IMG/VR virus record: IMGVR_UViG_3300042914_003096
Coordinates: 1-59,728 of that record
DNA from: a virus
Strand: one strand, 5' to 3'
Length of the DNA: 59,728 nucleotides
The notes under the pieces are model-generated. The model searched no databases, was not told the DNA's origin, and worked only from the letters and a program-made list of their open reading frames with translations. Made by a program: the position numbers and the translations under genes. Of the stretch, positions 9,048-17,337 are shown in pieces; within the stretch, counting starts at the first letter, position 1, and every line of letters starts with the position of its first letter.

Positions 9048-9794
9048 ATGAAAACAGACTGGTTATTTCAAGAACCAATTGATTTGGAGCACAAACAATA
9101 TGTTCTTTTAGATTATTTACAAAAACTTGATAAAAATCTTAATAATTTTAAATTATACCCACAATTTCAAGAAATTTCACTTCATCTTGCAAGTATAAAT
9201 TTGCTATTAGAAAAAGGACAGACATTAAATTTAAATAGAATTTTAAAAGATCCTGACGATGAAATATTAATTTCAGACCTAGTGCCCGTCGACTGTCCAA
9301 AACTTACAATGGAAGAAATAACTGAAATTTATAATATATGTAAATATTCACTCACAAGATTGACTGATTACTTCAACCACGCAAAGGCAATTTGGGATAT
9401 TGTAAATGATACGGTATCAATTAATCCAATTCTTAACAAAAAAAATATAGATATAAGACAAGGACTTTTTTTCTTGGAATATAACGATAAAACAACTCTT
9501 TATGAATTCAATATAAAACCAATAAAAAAGGATGGTAATGAAACAAAGTGTCATATAAAAAGAATATGTGATTGTAGTAAAAATGACTTTGAAGAAAAAA
9601 TAAAGGAAGTTAAAAACCCTTTAATAAAAAACCTACAAAGTAAAGATGTTTATTCTAATCTTATAATGTTTACTGTAAACCATAATAATAGTTACCCTTT
9701 AAAAGAAACACTTCTTCCTATTGTTAAAAGAAAAATAATGAATTATATGATCCAATCTAAAGTTTTAAAAAAAACCAATTTGACAAAAGGATAG
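9048..9794 (+). CDS. Hypothetical 248-residue protein
   Basis: The start MKTDWLFQEPID at 9048 is preferred to an in-frame ATG at 8985 that would overlap the previous gene. The protein is basic and mostly helical. It opens with W-L-F-x-E-P-I-D-x-E and a long helix YVLLDYLQKLDKNL, and carries a CDCSKN patch near residue 178. No known domain is recognised. It sits between the acidic propeptide protein and a run of small genes. Confidence 0.75.
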   Translation: MKTDWLFQEPIDLEHKQYVLLDYLQKLDKNLNNFKLYPQFQEISLHLASINLLLEKGQTLNLNRILKDPDDEILISDLVPVDCPKLTMEEITEIYNICKYSLTRLTDYFNHAKAIWDIVNDTVSINPILNKKNIDIRQGLFFLEYNDKTTLYEFNIKPIKKDGNETKCHIKRICDCSKNDFEEKIKEVKNPLIKNLQSKDVYSNLIMFTVNHNNSYPLKETLLPIVKRKIMNYMIQSKVLKKTNLTKG

Positions 9795-9821
9795 AAATTT
9801 GTTATTTTTAAAATAAAAATT

Positions 9822-10022
9822 ATGGCAACAAAAGAAAGAACATTAAACGAGTTAAGACAAGAAAAAGAATTTGGTTATAAACAACCCGCAAGTCACATTA
9901 ATTACAAAAAATTGGATGTGGACCCACAATACATTATTGATTTAATGAAGGAATACCCTAACGATGCTGATCTTGGAAAAAATGTAAGATCATATTTAAT
10001 TAATCTTGGAATTTATGAGTAA
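9822..10022 (+). CDS. Hypothetical 66-residue protein
   Basis: A small soluble frame starts MATKERTLNELRQEK. It overlaps the next gene through ATGAGTAA, indicating translational coupling to the DUF3310 gene. Not recognised. Confidence 0.65.
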   Translation: MATKERTLNELRQEKEFGYKQPASHINYKKLDVDPQYIIDLMKEYPNDADLGKNVRSYLINLGIYE

Positions 10023-10236
10023 AGAACAAGTAAATCACCCTAGTCATTATGGAGGGGCATTAAATGTTTATGAAGCAATTAAAGTGATAGATGCTTGGGG
10101 TCTTGGATTTTCATTAGGAAACACTGTAAAGTACATTTCAAGAGCAGGAAAAAAAGATTCTGATAAAGAAATTCAAGATTTAGAGAAAGCACTATGGTAC
10201 CTCCAACATCATATTGAACAACTAAAAAATAAATAA
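10015..10236 (+). CDS. DUF3310 family protein
   Basis: Starting at MSKEQVNHPSHYGG, the 73-residue protein shows the DUF3310 pattern: VNHPSHY, then a YEAIKVIDAW helix, LGNTVKYISRAGKK and DLEKALWYLQHHI. Such proteins are common in phage nucleotide-metabolism regions and resemble parts of MazG/nucleotide-binding helical bundles, but their reaction is not established. It overlaps the gene before it by 8 nt. Confidence 0.85.
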   Translation: MSKEQVNHPSHYGGALNVYEAIKVIDAWGLGFSLGNTVKYISRAGKKDSDKEIQDLEKALWYLQHHIEQLKNK

Positions 10237-10237
10237 A

Positions 10238-10450
10238 ATGGAACTAACAGAAAAACAAAAAAATCATATTTTTAGTAAATATGAAGAATTGAAAAATGAT
10301 GAACAAACACTTGGAGAACTTCACGAAGTGATTGTTGATTATTGCCTTGATGAATATATTGTTGATTTATCTGATGATGAAGATGGTGATTTATACGAAG
10401 AATTTTCAAATGAAGTTTGGGATTTATTGGAAGAAAAATTTGGAGAATAA
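10238..10450 (+). CDS. Small acidic hypothetical protein
   Basis: This 70-residue, strongly acidic, helical protein (LSDDEDGDLYEEFSNEVWDLLEEKF) begins 1 nt after the DUF3310 stop. No motif is recognised. It is part of the small-gene operon ending at the DNA methylase. Confidence 0.65.
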   Translation: MELTEKQKNHIFSKYEELKNDEQTLGELHEVIVDYCLDEYIVDLSDDEDGDLYEEFSNEVWDLLEEKFGE

Positions 10451-10465
10451 TTTAAACAGGAAAAA

Positions 10466-10990
10466 ATGAAATACGCTATTACAATAGGTGGTAGAGGTGC
10501 TGAGGTTATTACGCACAAAATCACAGAAGAACAACATGGTATTTTCAGTGAAGGGAATGTAGATGAAGATCAAATGGATCATGAGGAAATAAATGATATT
10601 TTGGGTCTTGAATATTTGTTTGATGATACAGAACCAAGATTTATGGGTGCTTATCATAATGCATTATACATACAAGTTAAAGATGAGAATGATGAAGTTA
10701 TTTTTACTCAAGAAACTGTAGATTATGATAAAATAATAAGTGATGAAGTTTATTGTGATGGTAATCATTATCTTTTTATTGAAGATTATAGTAAAGGTGA
10801 TTTTTGGGTGTACAACATTGAACTTGAAGAAGAATTTGATAAAGATAAATTGGTTTTAGAATTAACCGATATTGGATGTAGAATTGATTTAGTGACGGGA
10901 ATTTCTTATGATGGTAATAAATTTGAAGACGTAAGAGACTATGGTGACACATCAAGCAAAGGATTTTACTTTAATTTAAGCGATAATTAA
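10466..10990 (+). CDS. Hypothetical 174-residue acidic protein
   Basis: The sequence begins MKYAITIGGRGAEVITHKI and continues acidic with beta-rich character. It ends 1 nt before the methylase start. No domain is recognised. The gene lies in the same run as DUF3310 and the methylase. Confidence 0.7.
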   Translation: MKYAITIGGRGAEVITHKITEEQHGIFSEGNVDEDQMDHEEINDILGLEYLFDDTEPRFMGAYHNALYIQVKDENDEVIFTQETVDYDKIISDEVYCDGNHYLFIEDYSKGDFWVYNIELEEEFDKDKLVLELTDIGCRIDLVTGISYDGNKFEDVRDYGDTSSKGFYFNLSDN

Positions 10991-10991
10991 T

Positions 10992-11852
10992 ATGATAGAA
11001 ACAGGAAAAATAATAAATGGTGATTGTATTGAAGTGATGAAAACGTTGCCTGAATCATCAGTTGATTTGGTGGTTACCAGTCCTCCATACGGTGTTGGAA
11101 TTGATTATGATACGCACGATGATGATGTGGTGTTTGATGAATATTTAGTTTTTGCCAAAAATTGGTTAACTGAAACATACCGGGTTTTAAAAGACGATGG
11201 TAGAATTGCACTTAACATTCCATACGAAATCAACAGACAAAAAAAAGGTGGTAGAATCTTCTTTGTTTCTGAAATGTGGCAGATTATGAAAGAAATCGGG
11301 TTTGGATTCTTTGGTATTGTGGATCTAGAAGAAGATTCACCACACAGAAGTAGAACAACCGCTTGGGGATCTTGGATGAGTCCATCAAGTCCTTACATCT
11401 ATAACCCAAAAGAATGTGTGATTTTAGCATATAAAAAACACCACATTAAAAAGGTTAAAGGAGAACCACAATGGATAGGAGTACCAACAGAAATTCAAAA
11501 TGAAGATGGAACAACAAGAACTAAAATGGTTTATGATGAAATGGATAAAAAGGACTTTATGGAGCTTGTGTTTGGTCAATGGAAATACTTTGCAGATACA
11601 AAATCACTAACCAAAGCAACCTTTTCTATGGATATCCCAACAAGAGCAATTAAAATCCTATCATATAAAAACGACGTAGTGTTGGATCCTTTTGCTGGAT
11701 CAGGAACAAGTATGGTTGCTGCTGAAATATTAGACAGAAGATGGTTAGGTATTGAACTATCACCAAATTATACACAAATAGCAACAGATCGGGTCCAAGC
11801 CTTTGTGGAACAGAAAAGACAACAGACATTAGAATTTGTAAATCCCCAATAA
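10992..11852 (+). CDS. Site-specific DNA methyltransferase (N4-cytosine or N6-adenine, beta class)
   Basis: The catalytic motif TSPPYGVGIDYD occurs near residue 30 and the SAM-binding motif DPFAGSGTSMVAAE near residue 229, followed by GIELSPNYTQIA. This reversed order (catalytic motif first) defines beta-class amino-methyltransferases. The SPPY form fits N4-cytosine methylases, although some N6-adenine enzymes also use it. The family modifies specific duplex sites. Here it probably serves antirestriction, as a second methylase besides the Dam-like one at 1702. It ends with a good terminator. Confidence 0.88.
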   Translation: MIETGKIINGDCIEVMKTLPESSVDLVVTSPPYGVGIDYDTHDDDVVFDEYLVFAKNWLTETYRVLKDDGRIALNIPYEINRQKKGGRIFFVSEMWQIMKEIGFGFFGIVDLEEDSPHRSRTTAWGSWMSPSSPYIYNPKECVILAYKKHHIKKVKGEPQWIGVPTEIQNEDGTTRTKMVYDEMDKKDFMELVFGQWKYFADTKSLTKATFSMDIPTRAIKILSYKNDVVLDPFAGSGTSMVAAEILDRRWLGIELSPNYTQIATDRVQAFVEQKRQQTLEFVNPQ

Positions 11853-11867
11853 AAGTTGGGGTTTTTT
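11844..11867 (+). terminator. Rho-independent terminator after the methylase
   Basis: Stem CCCCAA / TTGGGG with a short AT loop is followed by six T residues and overlaps the methylase stop codon region. Confidence 0.85.
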
Positions 11868-11890
11868 ATTTTATATCATATTTATCATTA

Positions 11891-12331
11891 ATGAGGTATC
11901 TAATTAAAAAAATACTAAAAGAAGAATCATTAAAACAATCATTAAAAGATCAAGTTAAAGAATTTGGATGGGAAAAAACTTCAGAATTGGTTGGTGATCC
12001 AGAAGTTTTAGCAAACCTTGGGTTTAATAACGACCCGATGGAGTTTTTAAATTTGTTTAATGATTTAGATGTTGTTCGTAGTAAAGATCATCCATCTATT
12101 TTTATTTTGTTAAGATATGAAGAAGGTAAAAATATGTTTATATACGACACAAGAGAAGATTATAACATTGTATATCCTAGTTATTTTGATATTTGGCTAT
12201 TTTTAAAGCACGGATTTAATTTAGAGGTATTTGATAGGGAAGATATCGTTAAGGAATGGTTAGGTAACACATATGATATACATCCTAATGTTGTAGATTC
12301 TTTTGATCCTGGTGGTGGCGTCATAATCTAA
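11891..12331 (+). CDS. Short-propeptide protein, 146 residues
   Basis: The N-terminus MRYLIKKILKE then ESLK is the short class of putative capsid-targeting propeptide: basic helix, cleavage after L-K-E. The remainder is acidic and unrecognised, with a DPGGGVII tail. A TATTTATC box lies just upstream. Together with the next two propeptide genes it forms a cluster of three. Confidence 0.7.
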   Translation: MRYLIKKILKEESLKQSLKDQVKEFGWEKTSELVGDPEVLANLGFNNDPMEFLNLFNDLDVVRSKDHPSIFILLRYEEGKNMFIYDTREDYNIVYPSYFDIWLFLKHGFNLEVFDREDIVKEWLGNTYDIHPNVVDSFDPGGGVII

Positions 12332-12340
12332 CCAAACACA

Positions 12341-12348
12341 TATTTATA
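12341..12348 (+). promoter_or_regulatory. TATTTATA late-type promoter motif
   Basis: TATTTATA is separated by 4 nt from the ATG at 12353. Confidence 0.55.
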
Positions 12349-12352
12349 ATAT

Positions 12353-13213
12353 ATGAAAATTATCCTTACTGAAAATCAATTACAATATTTAAAATCAAAT
12401 CTTTTATTAGAAGATGAAGACGTGAATGAGCACGGGTTCACAAAAGAAGAAATGAAACAAATTGAAGAATTTGTAAGAAATTCAGTTGAAGAACAATATC
12501 AGTGGTTAAAAAAAAGAGTTGAGGAATCAGAAGAAGAAGTTCGTTGGATGAAAGATAAAGAAACCCTGAGAAAATTACCAAAAGAAAATCAGGAACTTAT
12601 TATAAAAAAATATATTGAACCAAAACTAAAACAATACGAACAGGACAAAAAAGATCTTGAAACTTTTGATTTTGAAGAAAGAGTTAAAAAAGGTATTGAG
12701 TGGGATCTTGGTGGTGGAGCATACACGATGTCTTATAAAATAAGATATGATAAGTGGGTTAAAGAGGCTTTAAATAGAAAATTAACAAAAGATGATATAA
12801 TTGATCTTTTTGTTACCTCTCTTGAGGGTGGGTCTAACTATTGGTATTATATTGAATTACCTGAAGACATAAAATCATATGGTCAATACAAATCTGAAGC
12901 TGTTGGTAATTACATCTTACAGGGAGGAACAATTCAGTTTTATGATGTTGAAGAATATAGAGAAATAAAAAGAAACCTTGTTGATGGTGAATACACAATT
13001 AAAGGTGATGTTATAGATCAAAATCAATATAACGAAGATGTTGAAAATGCAAAACTTGGTTATGTTGATATGGACAAAATTTTAGAAGCTATTACAATAA
13101 TAAAAAGAGATTACCCAGAAGTATGGTCAAATATACTATTGGAAAACGCAGATGCGGGAGACGCTGATGTATTTTTACAACTATGTGTTATGGGTGATGT
13201 AGTTTATGGATAA
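12353..13213 (+). CDS. Propeptide protein of the IILTE class, 286 residues
   Basis: The start MKIILTENQLQYLKSNLLLE then DEDV belongs to the IILTE-x-Q subclass also seen at 18193, 52947 and 58023; cleavage would follow L-L-E. A long charged helical segment (residues 30-110) is followed by a region rich in aromatic residues and Gly. No enzyme motif is seen. It overlaps the downstream DHH gene by 8 nt or, with the second start, ends just before it, so the two are co-expressed and perhaps co-packaged. Confidence 0.72.
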   Translation: MKIILTENQLQYLKSNLLLEDEDVNEHGFTKEEMKQIEEFVRNSVEEQYQWLKKRVEESEEEVRWMKDKETLRKLPKENQELIIKKYIEPKLKQYEQDKKDLETFDFEERVKKGIEWDLGGGAYTMSYKIRYDKWVKEALNRKLTKDDIIDLFVTSLEGGSNYWYYIELPEDIKSYGQYKSEAVGNYILQGGTIQFYDVEEYREIKRNLVDGEYTIKGDVIDQNQYNEDVENAKLGYVDMDKILEAITIIKRDYPEVWSNILLENADAGDADVFLQLCVMGDVVYG

Positions 13214-15056
13214 TATTATGAAAAGATTAATTAAAGAATCAGGAATTAGAGATATAAATAAACTCGCAAAAAGATACCCAAAAGCAAAAATTTATTTCCA
13301 CCAAGATTTGGATGGTGTGACTACGGCCTTAGCAATGAAAAAATATTTAGAAGATTATGGTATTGAAGTTGTTGATTGTGAAATAATTCAGTATGGTGAA
13401 AAAGAATGGGCAATAAAAAAACCTGAAGGTGAGGGTAATATAATGCCAGTCCTTGTTGATTTTGCACACGGAAAACCGATGTTTAAAATCCATACAGACC
13501 ACCACGATTCACAAGTTGGTGTTGAAAAAGATACATCAACCGATTTCAAAGCATCAAGATCAAATGTTGAAACGATTTCCCAAAGAGTATCACCTAAAGA
13601 TATATTTAAAGACGATGATTTATATGTTGTATCAACAATTGATTCTGCAAATTTTGCGGCAAATCAAATTACAACAAAAATGGTAATGAATTTTATTTTT
13701 AAATACGATAAAGATTTAAGTGTTAGAAGAAATAAATTGATGATGGGTCTTGTTGTAAATAAACTACTATTGGCTTATAAAAATGATAAAGTTAATGGTA
13801 GGGACCTACTCGAATACCTTGTAATGAATTGTAAGCCATCGTTAGAAAGTTTATATAACACCATTACAAATATCGCAAAAGAACAAGGGTTTGCTGGTGT
13901 TGATGTAATGAAAAAAAATCAAGAAAAATATATTGAAGATAGAGCACAAGAAGGTGTGATTCAAAAAGAAGGTGGTGTACTTCACCAGTTTGGATTAGGA
14001 TCAATGAGAAAAGGATCATACGACAGATATACACCATTTGATATAAATCCCGATGCTGACTTTTTGGTGACAGGTATTGGTGCTCCTGTTGGTTTAGTTC
14101 AAGCATCTTGTAATCCATATAAAGAAGATAGGGAACTTAAAGGTGTTGATTTAGGGGTTATAAAAAATAAAGTACTTTTAAGTTTCAAACCTGAACTTGA
14201 AAAAGTAATACTTCCATTTAAAATAATTAAAAGGGTGTCTGAAAAAAAGGCAACAAAAGATTCAGTAGGATTCACACAAAAAGATATGAATGCAATTTAT
14301 GGTGATAGACCATCTTATGATCCTAAAACAAATACAATAAATGCTTATGACTTTTTACTTGCAAATTCTGGTGGACATAAGTGTATTACAAATATTTCTG
14401 CGATTGGATTTGTTTATAGTGGTTATGATAAACCATACGTTAAAGATCTACCAGCAGAAGCAATTCCTATTGCATTTTACGAAGGATCAAATACATTCAT
14501 ACAAGATATTAAACAAAAACTTTTAAGGTTTAGAAAACTTTCAGAAAAACAAATTCAAGCGGCAATTAATGGAATGAAAAGAGAAGGTATTGACGTTGAA
14601 GCACTTGCAAACCCAAAACAAGGAAGAGGGACGACAGAACTTACAAAAGACATAAAAGATAAGTTTGTTGAATTACTAAATGACTATATTAAAAATCCTA
14701 AACTTAACGCTGAACCTGTAACTGAATCAGTTCAAAAAAAATCACCGATACAACTATTAAGAAAACACATCAAAAGTAGACCAATAGCAAAAAATGATTG
14801 GTCATATGTTATGGAACAATTTAATTGTATTGAAGATAATAGAGGTCAGTGGAATCATCCGGGAAAATGCACACTTATCAATAGTAGTAACATTACAATG
14901 AAAAATGTTAATTACCCTTTATTAGGTATCGACGAAACAGGTCATTATAAAATAATGTTACCTGAAGAAGATTATAAATTTCCAGGAAAACAGGTTTTTG
15001 AAATCCCAATTAAAGGAAAATATGAAAAAATTGTGTTACAAATACTAAAAAATTAA
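13206..15056 (+). CDS. DHH-superfamily phosphoesterase with short propeptide
   Basis: The 616-residue protein starts MDNIMKRLIKE then SGIR. An alternative ATG at 13218 gives MKRLIKE, the shortest version of the propeptide. The catalytic core follows: IYFHQDLDGVTTALAM (motif I with paired Asp), an Asp in PVLVDFAHG, and FKIHTDHHDSQ, the DHH signature, near residue 100. TIDSANFA supplies another Asp. A C-terminal region near residue 400 has NSGGHKCITNISAIG, like the DHHA1 GGGH motif. The family includes RecJ exonuclease, nanoRNases and cyclic dinucleotide phosphodiesterases. I infer a nuclease or phosphodiesterase carried in the virion. Confidence 0.85.
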   Translation: MDNIMKRLIKESGIRDINKLAKRYPKAKIYFHQDLDGVTTALAMKKYLEDYGIEVVDCEIIQYGEKEWAIKKPEGEGNIMPVLVDFAHGKPMFKIHTDHHDSQVGVEKDTSTDFKASRSNVETISQRVSPKDIFKDDDLYVVSTIDSANFAANQITTKMVMNFIFKYDKDLSVRRNKLMMGLVVNKLLLAYKNDKVNGRDLLEYLVMNCKPSLESLYNTITNIAKEQGFAGVDVMKKNQEKYIEDRAQEGVIQKEGGVLHQFGLGSMRKGSYDRYTPFDINPDADFLVTGIGAPVGLVQASCNPYKEDRELKGVDLGVIKNKVLLSFKPELEKVILPFKIIKRVSEKKATKDSVGFTQKDMNAIYGDRPSYDPKTNTINAYDFLLANSGGHKCITNISAIGFVYSGYDKPYVKDLPAEAIPIAFYEGSNTFIQDIKQKLLRFRKLSEKQIQAAINGMKREGIDVEALANPKQGRGTTELTKDIKDKFVELLNDYIKNPKLNAEPVTESVQKKSPIQLLRKHIKSRPIAKNDWSYVMEQFNCIEDNRGQWNHPGKCTLINSSNITMKNVNYPLLGIDETGHYKIMLPEEDYKFPGKQVFEIPIKGKYEKIVLQILKN

Positions 15057-15125
15057 ACTTTTGGTTAATTAACGCATATTTATATTTACCCCTGACAAAT
15101 TTTTCAGTTTTTTTATTGATATTAC

Positions 15126-15156
15126 TTGACAAATCAATTTGAATGTAATAACTTTG
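15126..15156 (+). promoter_or_regulatory. Bacteroidota-type promoter
   Basis: TTGACA (15126) and TAACTTTG (15149-15156) are spaced by 20 nt after TTG. This fits the -33 TTG / -7 TAnnTTTG consensus. It points at the small gene at 15222. Confidence 0.7.
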
Positions 15157-15221
15157 TAAAACATTAAGGAAACGACCTTGATAAGTTGAATTGACATAGT
15201 ATTAACCTTTAAAAACTTTGT

Positions 15222-15365
15222 ATGACTGAAGTTGTAAACGAAGTGGTAGAAATTTACTACTACTACAATGACAAGGGGCAAAAGTGCTACACACCGAACG
15301 CACAATTTGCTGAAATACAGGCAAGTAAGTATGAAACTTACTCAGTGTATGTAGAAAAATATTAA
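15222..15365 (+). CDS. Small 47-residue protein
   Basis: The frame starts MTEVVNEVVEIYYYYNDKG and ends SVYVEKY. It lies between two TAnnTTTG promoters and directly upstream of the large non-coding region. A second TTGACA/ACTTTG pair sits right at its ATG. Function is not recognised. The composition (Tyr and Val strands with a KGQKCY turn) looks like a small beta protein. Confidence 0.55.
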   Translation: MTEVVNEVVEIYYYYNDKGQKCYTPNAQFAEIQASKYETYSVYVEKY

Positions 15366-15384
15366 AAAAAAGTTGACAAAGTAC

Positions 15385-15415
15385 TTGTCTAAATGAAAAA
15401 AAAGACATAACTTTG
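15385..15415 (+). promoter_or_regulatory. Promoter of the large non-coding RNA
   Basis: TTGTCT (15385) and TAACTTTG (15408-15415) are 20 nt apart, the same architecture as the promoter at 15126. No start codon opens a credible gene downstream, so the expected transcript, starting near 15422, is the structured RNA. Confidence 0.7.
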
Positions 15416-15421
15416 TAAAAC

Positions 15422-16477
15422 ATTTGAAACCTAAAGGTGATGAAAGACACTCGGAGTCAAATGTAAAAAAGAAAAACGTTCTTTGTTTTATAGGCCGACC
15501 GAAAGGTTGACACACATAAAAAAAGTGAATTAACACCTCCCTTTCTTTAAGTGTTTAAATTATTAGGTCAATGGGCCGTGTATGGTCCATCCACTTCGGT
15601 GGCTTCTAACCTTCGGGTTAGTTGAAAATAAACTACGAAAGTAGGATAAAGTGAATCAGAAGTGTAACTGATTTGCGTCTTGGGAAACCGAGGTCGAGTA
15701 CACAAGCGGGATACCGTTTAATCTTTAGTACCGAGGGCGACGCTGTAGGGAAAGTGGTTAGATGATTGGGCGATGTGGGTCGTCTGATTGAGGTGGGAAC
15801 ACCAATAGGAATAACCCGTAGGAATTTTGCAAAAAATGTGGTTATCCAATCATATTATTGCGAGTTCCAATATTAAAGGAGACTTAAAACCGAAAGGTAT
15901 GTTGATGTACAGGTGGTGCTGTTATTAACCTTGACCGTTCCCCACCAAGGGATTGATCACGAAGTAGTCTTAAAATATGGAGATGGGGACATTTCAGAGA
16001 GTAGTTGAGTATCGACTCGTTCAAAAGATGGGTTGGCTCGTGGGCGGACCACTACTTTCACAATCCACGACACATAACTTATGGAAACTATTAATTCCCA
16101 AATTAAAAAGAGCATTAAGGAAAAGTGTCCGTCAGGTTTGAATGAAAGGTGACTACATAGTAATGAGCCGTTCATTGCACACAAAGATCCCAAGTCGATG
16201 TGTAATTATCCGAAAAACCTTTAGTCCCGCAAGGACGAACTGGGGAGGCATCCTCGGAAAGAGTCAAGTAAGGTGAGAGTAGTTCAAACCTCAAGGAGTG
16301 GTTCACCTAAATAACCGTCACTGAGAAATACTTCTCAAAAGGAAGTGGATAAGAGTAGAATAAATAATGACTCTAAAGGTTCTCAATAAAACGTGTAATC
16401 TCAGCGTTCTTTTTAGGTTTAATCTTATAAGAAAAAAAAATTGATGGATGACGTGAAATTTGTTATCCATTTTTTTG
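15422..16477 (+). ncRNA. Large structured non-coding RNA, about 1.05 kb
   Basis: No plausible gene occurs between 15366 and 16508, although the rest of the genome is tightly packed. The stretch is visibly richer in G and C than its surroundings and full of stable hairpins. Examples are ACATTTG/CAAATGT closing a small junction (15419-15464), CGACC-GAAA-GGTTG (15496), CCAC-TTCG-GTGG (15590), CTAACC-TTCG-GGTTAG (15606), CTAC-GAAA-GTAG (15632), GCGTC/GACGC (15675/15738), GGTG-GGAA-CACC (15792), TCGTGG/CCACGA (about 16038/16066), AGGTGA/TCACCT (about 16270/16303) and GAGAA-ATAC-TTCTC (16323). UUCG and GNRA tetraloops recur. A TAnnTTTG promoter precedes it and an intrinsic terminator closes it. Size, phage setting and nearby tRNAs recall the ornate RNAs GOLLD and ROOL, but I cannot confirm membership. 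Confidence 0.75.
16444..16477 (+). terminator. Terminator of the large RNA
   Basis: Stem ATGGAT...ATCCAT, extended by AC/GT with an internal mismatch, is followed by seven T residues. Confidence 0.75.
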
Positions 16478-16496
16478 TGCCTTTAATTTTTTTTTA

Positions 16497-16504
16497 TATC
16501 TTTG
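16497..16504 (+). promoter_or_regulatory. TAnnTTTG promoter box 4 nt before a start codon
   Basis: TATCTTTG ends 4 nt before the ATG at 16509. The implied transcription start is at or next to the start codon. Confidence 0.6.
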
Positions 16505-16508
16505 ATGT

Positions 16509-16919
16509 ATGGGAAACAACAACAAAACAGGTAAGGCAATATTAGATTCGCACATTAAGGTGGTTAAAAAACTAACCAAAAGTATGAATATTAAACCACA
16601 ACAAAATGATGGTTATTATTTGGATTCCGATTTAAATGATGCCGTATTCAGAATCAAATCTGTTAGAAAATATAAACACAGACGTACTATTTGGTCTGAT
16701 AACAAAGAACAATACGTTTATGAAATTGACGTTATTGTTGATGTAAAAACGGATGGTTGGTTTAGATCTAACCTTTACTGCCAACAATACGCAAGAAGAT
16801 ATAATAATTATTACCGATCTTGTATTTTAGGTGCGACAACAAACGAATTAAAGTATTTTGGTATTGATAAAGATTGTGACATCACAATTTCAAAAATTGA
16901 ATACAGGTCTATTGGTTAA
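16509..16919 (+). CDS. Hypothetical 136-residue basic protein
   Basis: It starts MGNNNKTGKAILDSH and is rich in Lys, Arg and Tyr with beta-strand character in the middle (YVYEIDVIVDVKTDGWF). No domain is recognised. A promoter box lies 4 nt upstream, so it probably starts a new early-type transcript after the large RNA. Confidence 0.7.
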   Translation: MGNNNKTGKAILDSHIKVVKKLTKSMNIKPQQNDGYYLDSDLNDAVFRIKSVRKYKHRRTIWSDNKEQYVYEIDVIVDVKTDGWFRSNLYCQQYARRYNNYYRSCILGATTNELKYFGIDKDCDITISKIEYRSIG

Positions 16920-16956
16920 TTAAAAAAAAAGTATTACATTTGTATAAATAAAAGAT

Positions 16957-17223
16957 ATGGCGACACTTAAACACATAACAATCATTCACCCAAAGCATGG
17001 AGAAGTTTTGAACGAAACATTTATGGATGAGATTCAGTTTAAACTTTTTTTAACTTTGATTCATTCATCTATTGAATTGAATCAAAACCTAACAACATTC
17101 AATGGAAAGGACTTTTTGATTCACGTACCTTCAAATATTCTAAAGGAATGTTTGGTTATCGGAGTTGCAAAAGAAGTGTCAATGGCAGATGTTGTTTTAG
17201 CTAAATCTAAGTTGGAGGGGTAG
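16957..17223 (+). CDS. Hypothetical 88-residue protein
   Basis: It starts MATLKHITIIHPKHGE, a strand-turn-strand with a helix after it. A TACATTTG box occurs about 20 nt upstream of the ATG. No family is recognised. It is followed by a structured intergenic RNA segment and a terminator. Confidence 0.65.
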   Translation: MATLKHITIIHPKHGEVLNETFMDEIQFKLFLTLIHSSIELNQNLTTFNGKDFLIHVPSNILKECLVIGVAKEVSMADVVLAKSKLEG

Positions 17224-17316
17224 TTTCTTTGTTTCTCTTTAAAACAAAGTGGTGGCAGTTGGTTCACAAGTCCGTGAACGACCCGAAAGAAGGTGATGGA
17301 GACATCACCTTTTTTA
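17224..17316 (+). ncRNA. Structured 3' region ending in a terminator
   Basis: The segment holds three hairpins: CTTTGTT/AACAAAG (17226-17247), GTTCAC/GTGAAC (about 17260-17277) and AGGTGATG-GAGA-CATCACCT (17291-17310) with a T-run. The last is an intrinsic terminator. The first two may be a 3' UTR or a small RNA processed from the 16957 transcript. Confidence 0.5.
17291..17316 (+). terminator. Rho-independent terminator
   Basis: An 8-bp stem AGGTGATG/CATCACCT with a GAGA loop is followed by six T residues. Confidence 0.85.
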
Positions 17317-17326
17317 TTTATCGATA

Positions 17327-17334
17327 TATTTATT
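17327..17334 (+). promoter_or_regulatory. TATTTATT late-type promoter motif
   Basis: The box ends 3 nt before the ATG at 17338, after a terminator, marking a new transcription unit. Confidence 0.5.
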
Positions 17335-17337
17335 ATT

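Noticed and set aside
13864-14118. 84-codon minus-strand frame inside the DHH gene
   Set aside because: Out-of-frame shadow of a strongly supported enzyme gene.
15957-16193. 78-codon minus-strand frame inside the large RNA region
   Set aside because: Lies across conserved-looking hairpins, has no promoter or start context, and its composition is unlike the neighbouring proteins. It is a chance frame.
15366-16508. rRNA gene
   Set aside because: No recognisable 16S or 23S universal sequences. The size and setting fit a phage ncRNA instead.
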